Assembly: GCF_001039355.2 (NCBI RefSeq)
Contig: NW_019773528.1
Location: 17,240 to 81,239, forward strand
DNA from: Lingula anatina
Lineage: Eukaryota; Brachiopoda; Lingulata; Lingulida; Lingulidae
Length of the DNA stretch: 64,000 nucleotides
Direction: 5' to 3'
The notes below the pieces were generated by a model. It did no database searches. It worked only from the letters and a program-made list of their open reading frames with translations, and had not been told where the DNA came from. Positions 1 through 11,351 of this stretch are shown here, piece by piece (position 1 is the first letter of the stretch; every line of letters starts with the position of its first letter). Made by a program: the position numbers and the translations under genes.

Positions 1-63
1 GACGCTGTTTACGGCAACGTTGACGAGGCCGTTCCCGGTAACTCCTTGGTAAACTTGAAGGAG
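1..63 (-). CDS. Possible exon cut by the left edge
   Basis: On the minus strand a T-rich run ending TTTTTAG (AG at 65-64) precedes an open stretch that runs off the window. In one frame it reads LLQVYQGVTGNGLVNVAVNS. It has the strand expected for a downstream exon of the EGF-domain gene. A phase-1 join to the EGF exon would need a different frame, also open but less protein-like. No domain is recognised. Confidence 0.2.
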
Positions 64-1550
64 CTAAAAATACGAAACAGAAAACACAGTAAATGTAACG
101 CCATTAAAATTCCTTTTAGCATGACTTTTTCGGCGTTTAAAATTGCTTCAAAGTAAAAGATTTCGTATAACATGCCAATATTGCACACTCAACCCGCACA
201 ATGTAGTTGAATATGTTCTTTAAAACAGATGCTTCTGTATATCTTACCTTCCGAACTGACAAACGTACATCCTAAAAATGATAACCACTGCCCTATTATT
301 TTCTAAAACCGGTTAAAGAAATTGAATAGAAATACGGAGGTCCATTCTTCTAGGTGCAACTTACGAAAATAGTCCCCGATGAATCTTATGGATAATCAAA
401 TAGATAAAATTTTACCAGCGTCGATATTTCCTCTTCGAAGTATGTCCGATTTCGCCTGTAGTCATTTATCTTCCCAATGACTTGGAATTCTATATTGTAT
501 GTTTTTCTTTCTTCAAAACCAAAAAGAGAAAAAACTTTGTTTATCTCACGATGCTGTTACATGACTTAGTCCCACGCATTCAGCTCCTACTCGTGACAGC
601 TGTAGCCTCTTTTCAGCGTATTTTTTTAATGCACCACGCATTTTTACGAGACTACAGAAGCGAAGGTTAAAAATCGTATCAGGGCTAAAACAAAACAGCA
701 GCAGGGTTTTTATTAAGCGAGTAGCATTAGTTAAACTGGTGAGGTAAACTGTTAGGTAAACATAGTATAAAAAATCAAATAATCGCCTCTTCGTCTCCTC
801 TTCTAGTTTTCGTTCCAAGTCAAGCAAAAAAAAAAGTTCACCAACTCGGACAACACTACTCACTACTCGAGAGCTGTGCAAGAGAGTAACAAATTTCTTC
901 ATAAATTTTTTTTCTGCGTTTTGTTTAATGAGGTCTGTCAGCAGGACGTCCTGCGTTCCACATAGCTGTGGTATTCTGCGCAGCAGAGATTAAGAGTTTG
1001 TTTGTTATGTCTTAGTCAGGAAGTGTAACTGAATAGTTTATTTGCCATGTTGGTTTCAGCCGCAGGTTAATTTATCTTTAGAAATTCGAGCCATTAGTTA
1101 CGGGAGCAATTAAAATACATTCACGTGTCCTACGAAATGAATTGTGCGGTTTTGCTGAGAAAATGAACAAGTTATTTTATAATACTAGAATTTAGCTTCT
1201 AGTTTTGGTCTTCAAATACTATACTGAAGACGTTTGAGTTTTCAGAAGCAGGATAAGGAGAAAACGGTTTCTGCACGATCAGGGTCTTGGTCTCAAAATA
1301 TACGGCATATAATGTGAGATTTTCTCAAAAGATCTGACCCACCCCCCCTCCCCGAAAAAAAGGCTACTCATAGGATAACGGGTCGCAATACGACATGATT
1401 ACATGATAATGTTTTTTTACTGTTAAGAAAACAAGAAGAATAAAAAAATATATAGGCTCTGTGCGAAATAAAATACAAACAGGTTGATTTTTTAAACAAA
1501 AAATATTTCGACAAAAAATGGTCACGAAAAAACATTTTGAAATATGATAC
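64..1550. other. No confident gene; probable intron of the EGF-domain gene
   Basis: AT-rich sequence with short open frames on both strands that lack splice-site support or recognisable domains. The longest minus-strand frame, 546-902, resembles no family I know. If 1-63 is a real exon, this is the intron between it and the EGF exon. Confidence 0.4.
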
Positions 1551-1676
1551 CCGTGTACGTTTCTTTCTCGCAATATTCTCCTCTGTATCCTCTGTCGCAT
1601 TCACACCAACTCTGATTGCTCGCGTCTTGTGTGATACAGCGCCCCTGGTGGCGACATCCAACATCCAGACATGATC
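1551..1676 (-). CDS. EGF-like domain exon of an unidentified gene (partial)
   Basis: Read on the minus strand, this 126-base exon follows a TTTTCAG acceptor and ends at a GTATCA donor. It is phase 1 at both ends, which is usual for shuffled EGF modules. The translation has six cysteines in EGF order, starting SCLDVGCRHQGRC and ending CECDRGYRGEYCEKE, with the typical C-x-C-x2-G-Y-x-G-x2-C finish. EGF modules occur in extracellular or membrane proteins and mediate protein contacts, some through calcium; the calcium-binding D-x-D/N signature is not obvious here. The parent gene is not identified. I could not place further exons confidently, apart from a possible one at the left edge. An alternative donor lies 8 bases earlier but would break the 1-1 phase. 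Confidence 0.6.
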
Positions 1677-3159
1677 CTGAAAATTGAACGTGATATTTAT
1701 TTTATTTGATCTAGGAAGTTGATAAGATTACCTACTTACTTGAACTGGTGAATAAAAAAAAAGACACTGATAAGTTATCAAGTAATACTGTTTTTAGAAC
1801 CCGTAGGACCGACGGCTCACTACAAAATATTTACCAATTAATTTAGAAAACTGTTTTCTAAATATTCTGAATCTAACTCCACTTGCTTTGAGGATCAAAT
1901 TTATATGTCTTTCCTTATCATATTTTTCTCGCCCAAGGCACGAAGATACATTTTGTTATTCGATAAAACTAGCTTTGAATCCCGCTTATAAAAAGATTCA
2001 CAGTCCAATAAGCTGAGTTACTGAGTTCACTGAAGTCCAATCTTTGTGATATCAGCAAAAGTAAATAAATAAATAAAAAAAAATTAATTAATTAATTATT
2101 TATTTAATTTAAAGTCAGATTTTATTGAAAAACGGAGGCAATATATGACAATTTCATGAAATCTTTTTCAAATTATGTGTTTTTTCTCATTTTTTTTTCG
2201 GTAATTTTCAATGGGTCGTTTTATGTGGTTGAAAAATTTATCATCCGGTCAATGTGTCAGCTAAACGTGCAGGTGCGCCGCAACGTGCATTGAATTTCCT
2301 TGTTTATATTTCGTGACGTTATTTAACAGTTTACTCAACTGAATTCGCTGCCTATCGCGTCAGTTTATTTAACGGGGCATACGTAGGCCTACATATAGTA
2401 GAGAGTCTACTGTGAAATTAGATCGAAGTTAATGCATGAAATGCAGCTATTTTTTAACCATTTAGACTAAGAGTGAAGTGGATTTTGAATAATAGCCAAA
2501 ATCCTGATGGAGATGTACTAGTGATTTGAACCGCAACTTTACTAAGTCCAGTGCATCTCGGAAAGAAAATTGAAATAATATTTGTTGTGTAGGATTTGAA
2601 GTTCACGAGTCGTTTTTATTTCGGTAATAAGGTCGCAAACCTGATAAAATTTGGAAAGAGACAATAAAGGTATAAGATCATTCTTATCTAATTCCTTTAT
2701 TTAGGGAGAACTGGAGTCGACTGAACAAAGTACGCTGAAAGTACATAACCTATCCTTATTATTATTCGAGACAATTTAACGTGTGAGCGGACACTCGCGT
2801 GCTTGTTGATTTATATGTAACTTTGATTTAAAGTAAATGTAGTTCTTGAAAACACCTCGCTTGAACATGTACTGCCACTTTCTCTTCAGTCTTATCCATA
2901 TTCTACAGCCGGGGAGATTGAATAAAGGCTTGTCACAGAGAAATGAACTTTAACAGACAAAATGACACATCTGTGGAAGACCTACTCACGCGTTTCTGAA
3001 TAATGTTGATACTGTACCATGCTAAATAGTATTAACACAGTGAGACTGCTTTAATATCCTGTTGATGGTTTGGCCTTCACCTGGCAAGTACTTTATAATA
3101 CCATAAGGGAGCTTTATCACTTGTCGCGACGTATTTGCCTCGCTGTCTCTCTCTCTCAG
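1677..3159. other. Gene-free stretch upstream of the chitin deacetylase exon
   Basis: No exon is supported here. The right end is a pyrimidine-rich tract finishing CTCTCTCTCAG at 3158-3159, a good plus-strand acceptor. The deacetylase therefore probably has an unseen 5' exon in or beyond this stretch. Confidence 0.4.
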
Positions 3160-3179
3160 GGTTTTATGCCCCACGTTTT

Positions 3180-4523
3180 ATGAGATACGAGATCGGAATG
3201 AAGATTATATATTCTTCGCTGCCGTTTCTACTGTGGGTTTATCACTACGTCAGCTTGTGTCTATTTCTTCAAGGAGCTGGGACAGTTAACGCGGATGAAC
3301 TGGGACGCGCACCGGACGCTGAGACGTGTGCCCCGTCCGAGTGTCACATTCCCAAGTGTCACTGCCCAAGCTCGAATCCCCCGGGGAACATCGAACCGTC
3401 CAAGACGCCTCAAGTGATCTTAATCACCTTTGACGACGCAGTACACTCTGTCAACATCGACTACTTCCGGGCCATCTTCAATCCCAAGTACAAGAATCCC
3501 AACGGATGCCCCATAGGGGGCACGTTCTTCGTGTCAGACGCCGCCGACGGATTTGGTCTAGAGACCCAGTATGAAGTGGCAAAAGAGCTCCATGGTCGAG
3601 GTCTTGAAATAGCGGTGCACTCCCTGAGTCATACCTACCCTGAGCAATGGTGGAGTGGGAACGCTACATATAAAGACTACGTAAAAGAGATGGTAGGGCA
3701 ACGACGGAAGATTTCCCAAAGGGCAGGAATACCAGAAGGCGATTTAGTTGGTGTACGAGTACCGTTCATGAGCATTGGTGGGGACAACATGTATAAAGCT
3801 CTGTACGATAATAATTTCGTGTACGATAAATCAATGCTGACAGGCTCGCTCCATTTTAAGGATCGATCCCTTCCACTGTTCCCGTACACCCTGGATTTCC
3901 CGCCTCAAGTTGGGACGGTTTGTGACAACGGCCGCGTGGGGAGCCTAAACTGTCCCAGGGGGTCCTACCCCGGGTTTTGGGCAGTGCCCGTGAATCGCCC
4001 GTTCAGGAAAGAGGCGGGAGAAAGCTGCAACGGGGCCGACGCTTTAGGGTGTGATTTTGCCGAGGATGAAGACGTCTTTGAATTCTACGTCCATAATTTT
4101 AATCTCCACTATGAGAACAACCGCGCCCCCTTGTGTTTGCTTCTTCACTCCAGCTGGTTTAAAAGCCACCCCGAGGGGGTGGACATCGTCAAACAATTCA
4201 TAGAATACGTCGCATCTTACAAGGAGGTCTACATCATCACAGTGCAGGAACTTGTCCAATGGATGAAACAGCCAACAGAAGTGTCACAAATTCATAATTT
4301 CAAGCCTTGGAGGACGCGATGTACTGGCGATGAAAAGAGCACAGATTTTTCCGATTTATTTTTAGACTTTTTAAATTCTCCTTATGTTTATTTCATTTTT
4401 GCAATATTTGGTTTGTTTCTCTTATTATTTGGGAGGCGTTGCCTATGGAGATGCCGGAGACTCTTGATTTCTTTTGGAAAAACAACGGATGGAAAAACAG
4501 AGAGAGTGAAAGTTGATTATTAG
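3180..4523 (+). CDS. Chitin deacetylase-like protein, single-pass membrane form
   Basis: Polysaccharide (chitin) deacetylase, carbohydrate esterase family 4, which removes N-acetyl groups from chitin. The 447-residue frame starts with a hydrophobic signal peptide; ATG at 3198 is an equally good start that leaves it intact. A short Cys-rich stretch, CAPSECHIPKCHC, precedes the NodB domain, as in insect chitin deacetylases. Catalytic motifs are in order: TFDD at residues 83-86 (D85 base, D86 metal), H147-x3-H151 (metal), RVP at 193-195, and LLLHSSW around H323. Near the C terminus (about 400-417) is a strong membrane helix, then about 30 mostly basic residues, so a type I plasma-membrane protein is inferred. 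Insect homologues are usually secreted with chitin-binding domains, which are absent here. The coding region has no intron; an acceptor lies 21 bases before the first ATG. Confidence 0.9.
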   Translation: MRYEIGMKIIYSSLPFLLWVYHYVSLCLFLQGAGTVNADELGRAPDAETCAPSECHIPKCHCPSSNPPGNIEPSKTPQVILITFDDAVHSVNIDYFRAIFNPKYKNPNGCPIGGTFFVSDAADGFGLETQYEVAKELHGRGLEIAVHSLSHTYPEQWWSGNATYKDYVKEMVGQRRKISQRAGIPEGDLVGVRVPFMSIGGDNMYKALYDNNFVYDKSMLTGSLHFKDRSLPLFPYTLDFPPQVGTVCDNGRVGSLNCPRGSYPGFWAVPVNRPFRKEAGESCNGADALGCDFAEDEDVFEFYVHNFNLHYENNRAPLCLLLHSSWFKSHPEGVDIVKQFIEYVASYKEVYIITVQELVQWMKQPTEVSQIHNFKPWRTRCTGDEKSTDFSDLFLDFLNSPYVYFIFAIFGLFLLLFGRRCLWRCRRLLISFGKTTDGKTERVKVDY

Positions 4524-4749
4524 ATAATATTTAGCAATATCTCTTTTCTTGTTGACTAATAATAATTTGATATTGATAATAATTTACGCCGATAAAATTG
4601 CTCGAAATATAAAATATTTATGCTATATAGTGTAAATGTGTGTTAATCTGTTGTTAAATTAATATAGAATTGGATATTCAGAAGAACAAAGGCACGGTAT
4701 GTATTGTTGCCACCTTGCAAACACTGTCTAGGTTGCATATCGCAATGGC
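4524..4749. other. Likely 3' UTR of the chitin deacetylase gene
   Basis: AT-rich sequence follows the stop codon directly. There is no perfect AATAAA; AT-rich near-matches such as AATATAAAATATT occur. Extent uncertain. Confidence 0.35.
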
Positions 4750-5062
4750 TAAAGGGATAATAGCCCCTAATTTTGGCGAAAAGAAAGAAAAACGGGTTGA
4801 CGTATGCGTGCTTATCAATGGTTTATGTATCCGTTCCGACAGTCAAGGTTTTGTCGATTTTTTAATGTGTTTTTTTAGTTAAAATCTCTTAAGAGACTAT
4901 TACAAGGGTAGTCAGCTATGAAGTCCACGCGGTCCGATGACAAGAATAATTCATATAACCGCCGTTTCGTCGTAAAATGAAATTGATTATATTTCCGTGT
5001 GTTGTTTGCAATGTATTATTGCGGAAATTTGGATCTCATATGAAGAGTTTTTATCCCTTTAA
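4750..5062. mobile_element. Diverged copy of the TTAA-flanked inverted-repeat element
   Basis: Starts TAAAGGGATAATA and ends TTTTTATCCCTTTAA. It shares interior blocks, such as the segments around TCTCTTAAGAGA and TCATATGAAGAG, with the better copies at 42693 and 46571. It has no coding capacity, so it is a non-autonomous MITE-like element, more decayed than the other copies. Confidence 0.6.
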
Positions 5063-5270
5063 CTTAACTCGGGACACTCCAATATTATATAAGTAATTAC
5101 CCAGAATTCATTATTTTCACATCAATTCTGTGAATCGTAAACTATATAGAACAGAAAAAATCTCTCTCTTACATCAGTTACACGTGTATTTTCTTAGTCT
5201 CCCTCATGCAAACAGACACACAAATACACGTGCACGCCCGCACACACACGAACACACTGTGAATCAATAC

Positions 5271-5273
5271 AAA

Positions 5274-5320
<47 letters not shown>

Positions 5321-5321
5321 A
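5271..5321. repeat. (AAAT)n microsatellite
   Basis: About 12 uninterrupted AAAT units. Confidence 0.95.
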
Positions 5322-5658
5322 CACAGCAAATACTCATAGGCAGTATAGGCACTAGCAGAACAACTGTTGAACAACTGTTGAACTTGAAATAACCATGTCT
5401 GTCACCTCTCAGACCTTCGTTGAAACCCTCTAAGGGAGGTTATATTTCCGAGCAGTCCAAGCTAGGCTATTTTTTAATTATTTTCAATATATCACTTGTT
5501 TCCAATTTGAAGCCTCATTGTCATCTACAACACGACGCACACAACTGATTTAACTGGAGAAAAGGAACCTGTGTGGGAGAGAGCAAATTCCTTCGGACAT
5601 GACCTTAAACGTATGTCCGTTTAGTGTTATTTTCATCTTTTCCGTAAAGTTTTAACTA

Positions 5659-5662
<4 letters not shown>

Positions 5663-5697
<35 letters not shown>
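5663..5697. repeat. (CT)n microsatellite
   Basis: Uninterrupted CT run followed by a run of C. Confidence 0.95.
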
Positions 5698-5699
<2 letters not shown>

Positions 5700-7941
5700 C
5701 CCCCCCCCATCCCCCAAAACGGCATTCCCACCCTATCGACACTTAATGATGAGTCCACTTACCGTGACCGCTTAATGTCATCAAATACACCACATTAAGG
5801 CATGACAGAATTAAAATAAGACGCGTGCTCTTGTCGCACGTTAACGCCATTTAAAAGCAGCGTTTTTGTTTTCTCTCTATGGCGACCCAGTCCCAATCGC
5901 GAACAAGCGGGAGTCAAAGAGCAAAGTTCCATAAATTTCAACAAATATGTGAGCTGACTCGAATAAAGGGCCAAACAGATGGAAAGTCGCATTAAATGAC
6001 GGGCTCTATGGGGAAAAAAAGAGATGTGTATCGAATTGAATTTAATGCAATATGTCCTGAGAAAATGAGATGTCGTAGTAAGTTAGGCCTACCGTTATTT
6101 CAGATGTAACTTGTTCTGACCAAAGTATTTAATAATGACGTTGTTTAAAATGTCACGCGCTCACGAGGAGGATGAAGAAACGTGACATGAAATAACAATA
6201 CGTGGTCTAAAAACGGGGGTAATTACATTGCAATAAGTTCAACCAATTTTGAAAGACTGATTTTGATTTTTTTAGAGCGTGGAACATATTTAAAAGTGTA
6301 AATACCGCTGATAATAAACGTGTCAGTTTTTCTATTTCCAAACTGAAGTCTGTACGCGATGCTCCGGGAGCATTTATCATTGACAGTGAATTTAGTCAGT
6401 TTTGATAGGTGGGAGCAGTCCATAGCATAAAACAATGAAATATTAATCTGCCACAGTTCCCGTGCTCACGTGACCTTTGATACCCTCTCTCTCTCCCACT
6501 CCACTCCTCCTTTATGGATTGGACATAATGCTTTTAAGAATGAAGCGTGATTAATTAAAATTCATAACATTCATGAATGGAGACAATGTTTGGAACCTTT
6601 AAAACCTCCACTGTGTGTTGTTTTAACAACACTTTTGCGTGTTAATCATTACCCGTGGCTAGCGCCCATGTTCTTTTCTAAGACAGCCTGACAAACTTTA
6701 CAGGGTATAATTTCGGTTTAAAATCAACTCCAGTAGTTATTATGATGGTAAAAAGTCATAACCACTAACAAGTGAAGGTCAACGGCAAAAGACGCTGAAT
6801 GAAGGAAAGGGAGAAGACCACTTGTGAAAATTGAGATTTTCTCGTCCAGTTTGGCGTAGGTCCGGATAAGGCGTGTGCAGACATAGGAACAATGGACAAA
6901 CAGGCTCGTCCTGGTTCACACATACATCTAATGGGTCGTATTGAGCTCACAAAAAGTTCATATTGCCTTCTGATGCAAAAAAAAAAAAAAAAAAAAAAAC
7001 TTCACCACACACTGCAATCTTGTCTGGATCAGGCTGCGTGCAAACCAGGCTCGCACCCTGACAAGATTCCTTCCACCAAATGTAAGTGTGCCTTCGCTCT
7101 AATTAAGCCCAAGTACAGTAAAAGAGGAGGGAAGGTGTCAACTAACCAGTTCTAACATTTTCTTCCTATTGTGGTTCATTTATTTTTATTTCATTTATTC
7201 CAAATGGACTAGTTAATGTAGGGGACGGACATGACTGCCCAGTGTTCCGCACCAAAGAGTTCAGAGCGGTAGTTTGATGTGGTAACAGGTGACCCCGCAA
7301 TGACGTCGGAGGGGTCATTATTTTTCAATAAAATTATTTTATTCCGTTTTAATTTTATCCAAGTTTGGGCCAAAATTTTCGCCTTGCACCTCCACTCCCC
7401 TTCCTGCGTCAAGGCGCAGGGACAGGCTGCGGGCCGATAGACTAAAATCTTGGGTAAACCAGAATTTTATTCCGGCAACTTGCAGTTTATTTATGATAGT
7501 TTGGTGAAGTTTATAAAATAAAACGTTTTTATAGGTACAGTGAAGTATACATGGAGTATACAGCCTATAACTTTTTATTCTGCTTTCTTAATGTTTACAG
7601 ATTGATGGAAATTACCAATTGGAAAGTGCATTCAGGGTACTTTGGTATATTACAGTATTGTCGGAAACTGCCTCAAAATGAGATAAATACCTGTGGTAAA
7701 GTTTGCTGGATTTTTCCCAATTTTTGAAATGGAATTTTAGAGCAAAAACAAGTCGAGTCATCTGCTGTTACATTTTTGGGGCATTTCTGCTTTTATTGTA
7801 TTGTATTGATTTCGTTCCCCTGGCAACAAAACTAGGAATAATATTAAAATTCTTTTCATGATTTTTAAATACAACATACAAGAAGTGCACATACGTGAAA
7901 AAGCAACATTTGTACAAACATCTACCCCCGGTTGGACTGTT

Positions 7942-8003
<62 letters not shown>

Positions 8004-8028
8004 NNNNNNNNNNNNNNNNNNNNNNNNN
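8004..8028. other. Assembly gap (25 N) inside poly-A
   Basis: Unknown bases are flanked on both sides by long A runs and by two near-copies of the same short sequence, CCCCGGTTGGACTGTTAA on the left and CCCGGTTGGGATGTTAAA on the right. This looks like one locus assembled twice around a homopolymer. Confidence 0.9.
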
Positions 8029-8068
8029 GAAAAAAAAAAATTTTAAAAAAAAACCCCCCCCGGTTGGG

Positions 8069-8120
<52 letters not shown>

Positions 8121-11100
8121 GAAAAAAAAAAAACACCTCTATAGAATGCTTGCTGAACTACAAATCAAGCAAGCACCAATGGTACTTTTCTTTAAAAAAC
8201 ACCTTACTGATTAGAAAAATAAGAAAATACTTCATTGTTAATATATGAACACCTACAAAACTGCTGCAGTGCGCGAAGTCTGATGCAGCTGCGCCTTAAG
8301 ACCAACACACTCTGAGAACAACAAGCTGAGCTTCTTTTCTTTCAGACAAGTAGCTGAGCTAAACAGGTTCTTGTACTGATGCCTTTTTCTAATGGGAGAG
8401 ACTGGGGAAAAATATACACAGGGTTTATTTCAAAAGGGCAAACAACACAAACCTGACTAGGTGGTAGCTCAGCTTCAAACTAGCAGTGTAAGTTGGCCTT
8501 TAGCTTAACACTGATGCTTATTCATTTACAACAGTTATTATCTAAAAGCCAAGTTGAAAATGGCATCTATTTCTTTCTAAAATTCCTGTGAGGGTTGATC
8601 AAGAAATTCAACATTTTGAAATAACATCTTCTAATTCTCCCACCTGTGATGGAAAACTGACCCTGAAGATAGAGGGTTTATTGTTATGTATACATACATA
8701 TCCAGCAAATTCCATTTCAATACTTAGTATTTTGCTATAGTTACCCGTTCACAAAGCTCATGTGATCTTATCCAATATAATACTACAGAGAAGAGTTTTC
8801 TTCACCGAGCTATAAACTACATACAAAAAGACTAACATATACGAAAATACAAATTTATAAGCAATGTACAGTAATTGCCAATAAGAATTTCCCCCTCACT
8901 GCAAAGGGCTAAGACATTAAGATATTTTGATTTTTTTTAAACCATGAACTCTCTTTTTTCTTCAGTTTAATATCAGCCTGACAGAGAAACACTTTATGTT
9001 AAATTATACACATTTATGGCAATTAAAAAGAAAGCTAAAGGCAATAAAATGAAAAGAAAAAAAAGCCTCTCATATGAGCTATAATAAATAATGTTCAGGC
9101 CCATTTTGGCAAAGCAATTTATTGCAAAATGCCACAGATTATTCACTTTGGCTAAGAGAAATTTAATATGGATTTTCTGAAAATGTGTTTCGTGTACATA
9201 AAAATCAGATAAATAGCCGTCCAGCAGTGTCTTGTTGTTTTAACAAGCTGATCTGTTACACTCCCACCAAAACTTTAAATCAACATAAAAACCTGACCTA
9301 AATGAACTGGATAAAAAAACTCCCTCAACTTAACATTCTTACTAAGAAATCAAAACATCCCTTGTATTCACCACACTTACCTGATCAAGCTTTATACATT
9401 TCATACTATTAGCTAAAAACAGACTCATAAATACCATGCAATAAAACCTGAATGGTTTAACAGTTAAAAGCAGTAAAAATAGAAATAAAACCTCATGCTT
9501 TCTATAAACATATTCCAATCTTATGTTTAAAAATTCAAACCATAGGCTGTTTACTTTTACAAAACATTTCTAAAGAATTCATTATGTTTACTTTTACAAA
9601 GTATTATTAGAGAGTTTAATCCAAGTATTAAACAAATACTCATGAATTTATACTGTACAAATTAAGAATAATAATTGAACTGCAACTACACAAATTGAGA
9701 ATATACAGAGTTCTCACTATCTAAACAACAGAGGATGCTTAGAGCGCATTCAGAAAAGCGGACTAACTGATCCCCGGATCAAATATGGCCAACACACTTG
9801 AATGCTAGATGTGTAATCCCCGCGGGGAATCTATTCAGTGTCTAATCAGGAATTAAGTGGCAAGCTTTTTAGTTTGTTGCGATACTTGATCCCCAGATCT
9901 GTTCCTTTCAAATTCGTGTAAAAACACTACTGTTTTTTTTTTTTTTTTTTGCCTTTTCTAAATTCTCTTCCAAACGTTAAGACCAATCTTAATTATGAAG
10001 CTGCTTATCTGGACGCAACTAGTGCAAAGCCTCTCTTTAGATGTCTTTCTTACATAACAGTCTGGCTATAAAGTTGTTAGCCTCTCAAACTGATGTGAAA
10101 ATAGAGAGTATACTGCAGTGTGAATAGGGGCTTGATATCAACTCATCATTCATCAATAGCAAAAATAATCCAACACCTGAAGACCAAAGTTAATACTTGA
10201 ATGATAAGTATGGGGGAGAATGCAATGTCAGTAAATGTGTATACACTGACTCAAGTTTACAATTCAAATTTCTATTTTTTTCAGCTTAAGTGGAATATCA
10301 AACCAACTGTTTATAAATGGATACCTTTAATGTTCTTTTGTTTCATAAACGACTCTAAAATAACCTGAACAACTATTCTCTATAAAGTCACCAATTCTCA
10401 ACCATAGGGATGTATGCTTTTTTTTCATCTTGAGAAGCCTTAATCATGATTTAGAAAAATTCTTTGAAAAATAAAGAAATCCTTGAATATATGAACATTC
10501 CCTTGTTTCATGCACTGAATGAGACTAGAAACTAGACAGCAAAGCTGACACATATGCAGACATAGGCAGAAAAGTAGTTTTCTCATTAGTGTACCTACAG
10601 ATCTTCTGCCTTGACTTCATTAATTCTCCATTCTTACTGGAATCAGACACAGAGGAGTTGCCACAGAGAAATGAGGTGAGAATGTTTTTGAGCTTGTTAT
10701 TTCTCTAGTATTAATATTTAAGCAGAATACCAACTGCTCTTGTTAATTCTTGAAACTCTTGTAATCAAGTCTCATGGGTGAGAGGTAAAACTTAACAAAC
10801 CCCAGCTATCTACAGGCACACACAGCTTAAAACATGGGCACAGCTTAGAAAAAAGTAAGCCATTTTCTCTTCTATTGTAGCCTTTCTTATTTCTCCATTT
10901 TCAGTCATGTTAGTTATATTCATCTTTTTCTTTTGTCTTCTGCTGTTCAAGCTTCATTTCTCAGTTAATTAATACTTAAGAAGCCACTCCAGGAATTCTT
11001 TCTCTGCTGTGCTAACAAGATGTCATGTGCTATGTCACCTGCTATTCAGACATTAACACCAGTTTTCAGCTGTGCAATAAAAAGCTACCAATTCACTCAC

Positions 11101-11154
11101 TTTCATGGGCGCTATAATCCACTCTTATCATCACGCATAGCTTGATCAGCTTCT
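8029..11154. other. No gene seen; region downstream of PCIF1
   Basis: About 3 kb of AT-rich sequence without a supportable exon on either strand. A diverged palindromic element lies at about 9743-9907. Part may belong to longer PCIF1 transcripts. Confidence 0.4.
9743..9907. mobile_element. Diverged copy of the CATTCAGAA palindromic element
   Basis: The left end CGCATTCAGAAAAGCGGACT and GATCCCCGGATCAAATATGG match the arms of the copy at 55971-56142. The right arm is recognisable only around TTGATCCCCAGATC. Non-coding MITE remnant. Confidence 0.4.
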
Positions 11155-11160
11155 TTTATT
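11155..11160 (-). terminator. Candidate polyadenylation signal of PCIF1
   Basis: AATAAA on the minus strand, about 190 bases past the PCIF1 stop codon. Confidence 0.4.
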
Positions 11161-11351
11161 GTCTCAGAATTTCTGTAGCTGAGTCTACCTTTCCCTGTGT
11201 TGTTGTACCCTGTCCCAGTGGTACCACTGCATCAATGACCTTCACCTTTTAACAACCTGGATATCATGGATCATCTCAGCCGTTTCTTTTTCTTTTGGTC
11301 AGTGTGATAGCAGTGATTCAGTCATTTCAGTCGACTCTTGGACAGATTTCA

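Larger units (their letters stand above)
5063..8003. other. No gene seen; microsatellites and unique sequence
   Basis: Holds an (AAAT)n tract at 5271-5321, a (CT)n tract at 5663-5697 followed by a C run, and poly-A runs at about 6977 and 7948. Short open frames have no recognisable domain or splice context. Confidence 0.4.

Noticed and set aside
7768-8248. Open frames of poly-Lys or poly-Phe across the N gap
   Set aside because: Translated homopolymer and unknown bases; no gene.
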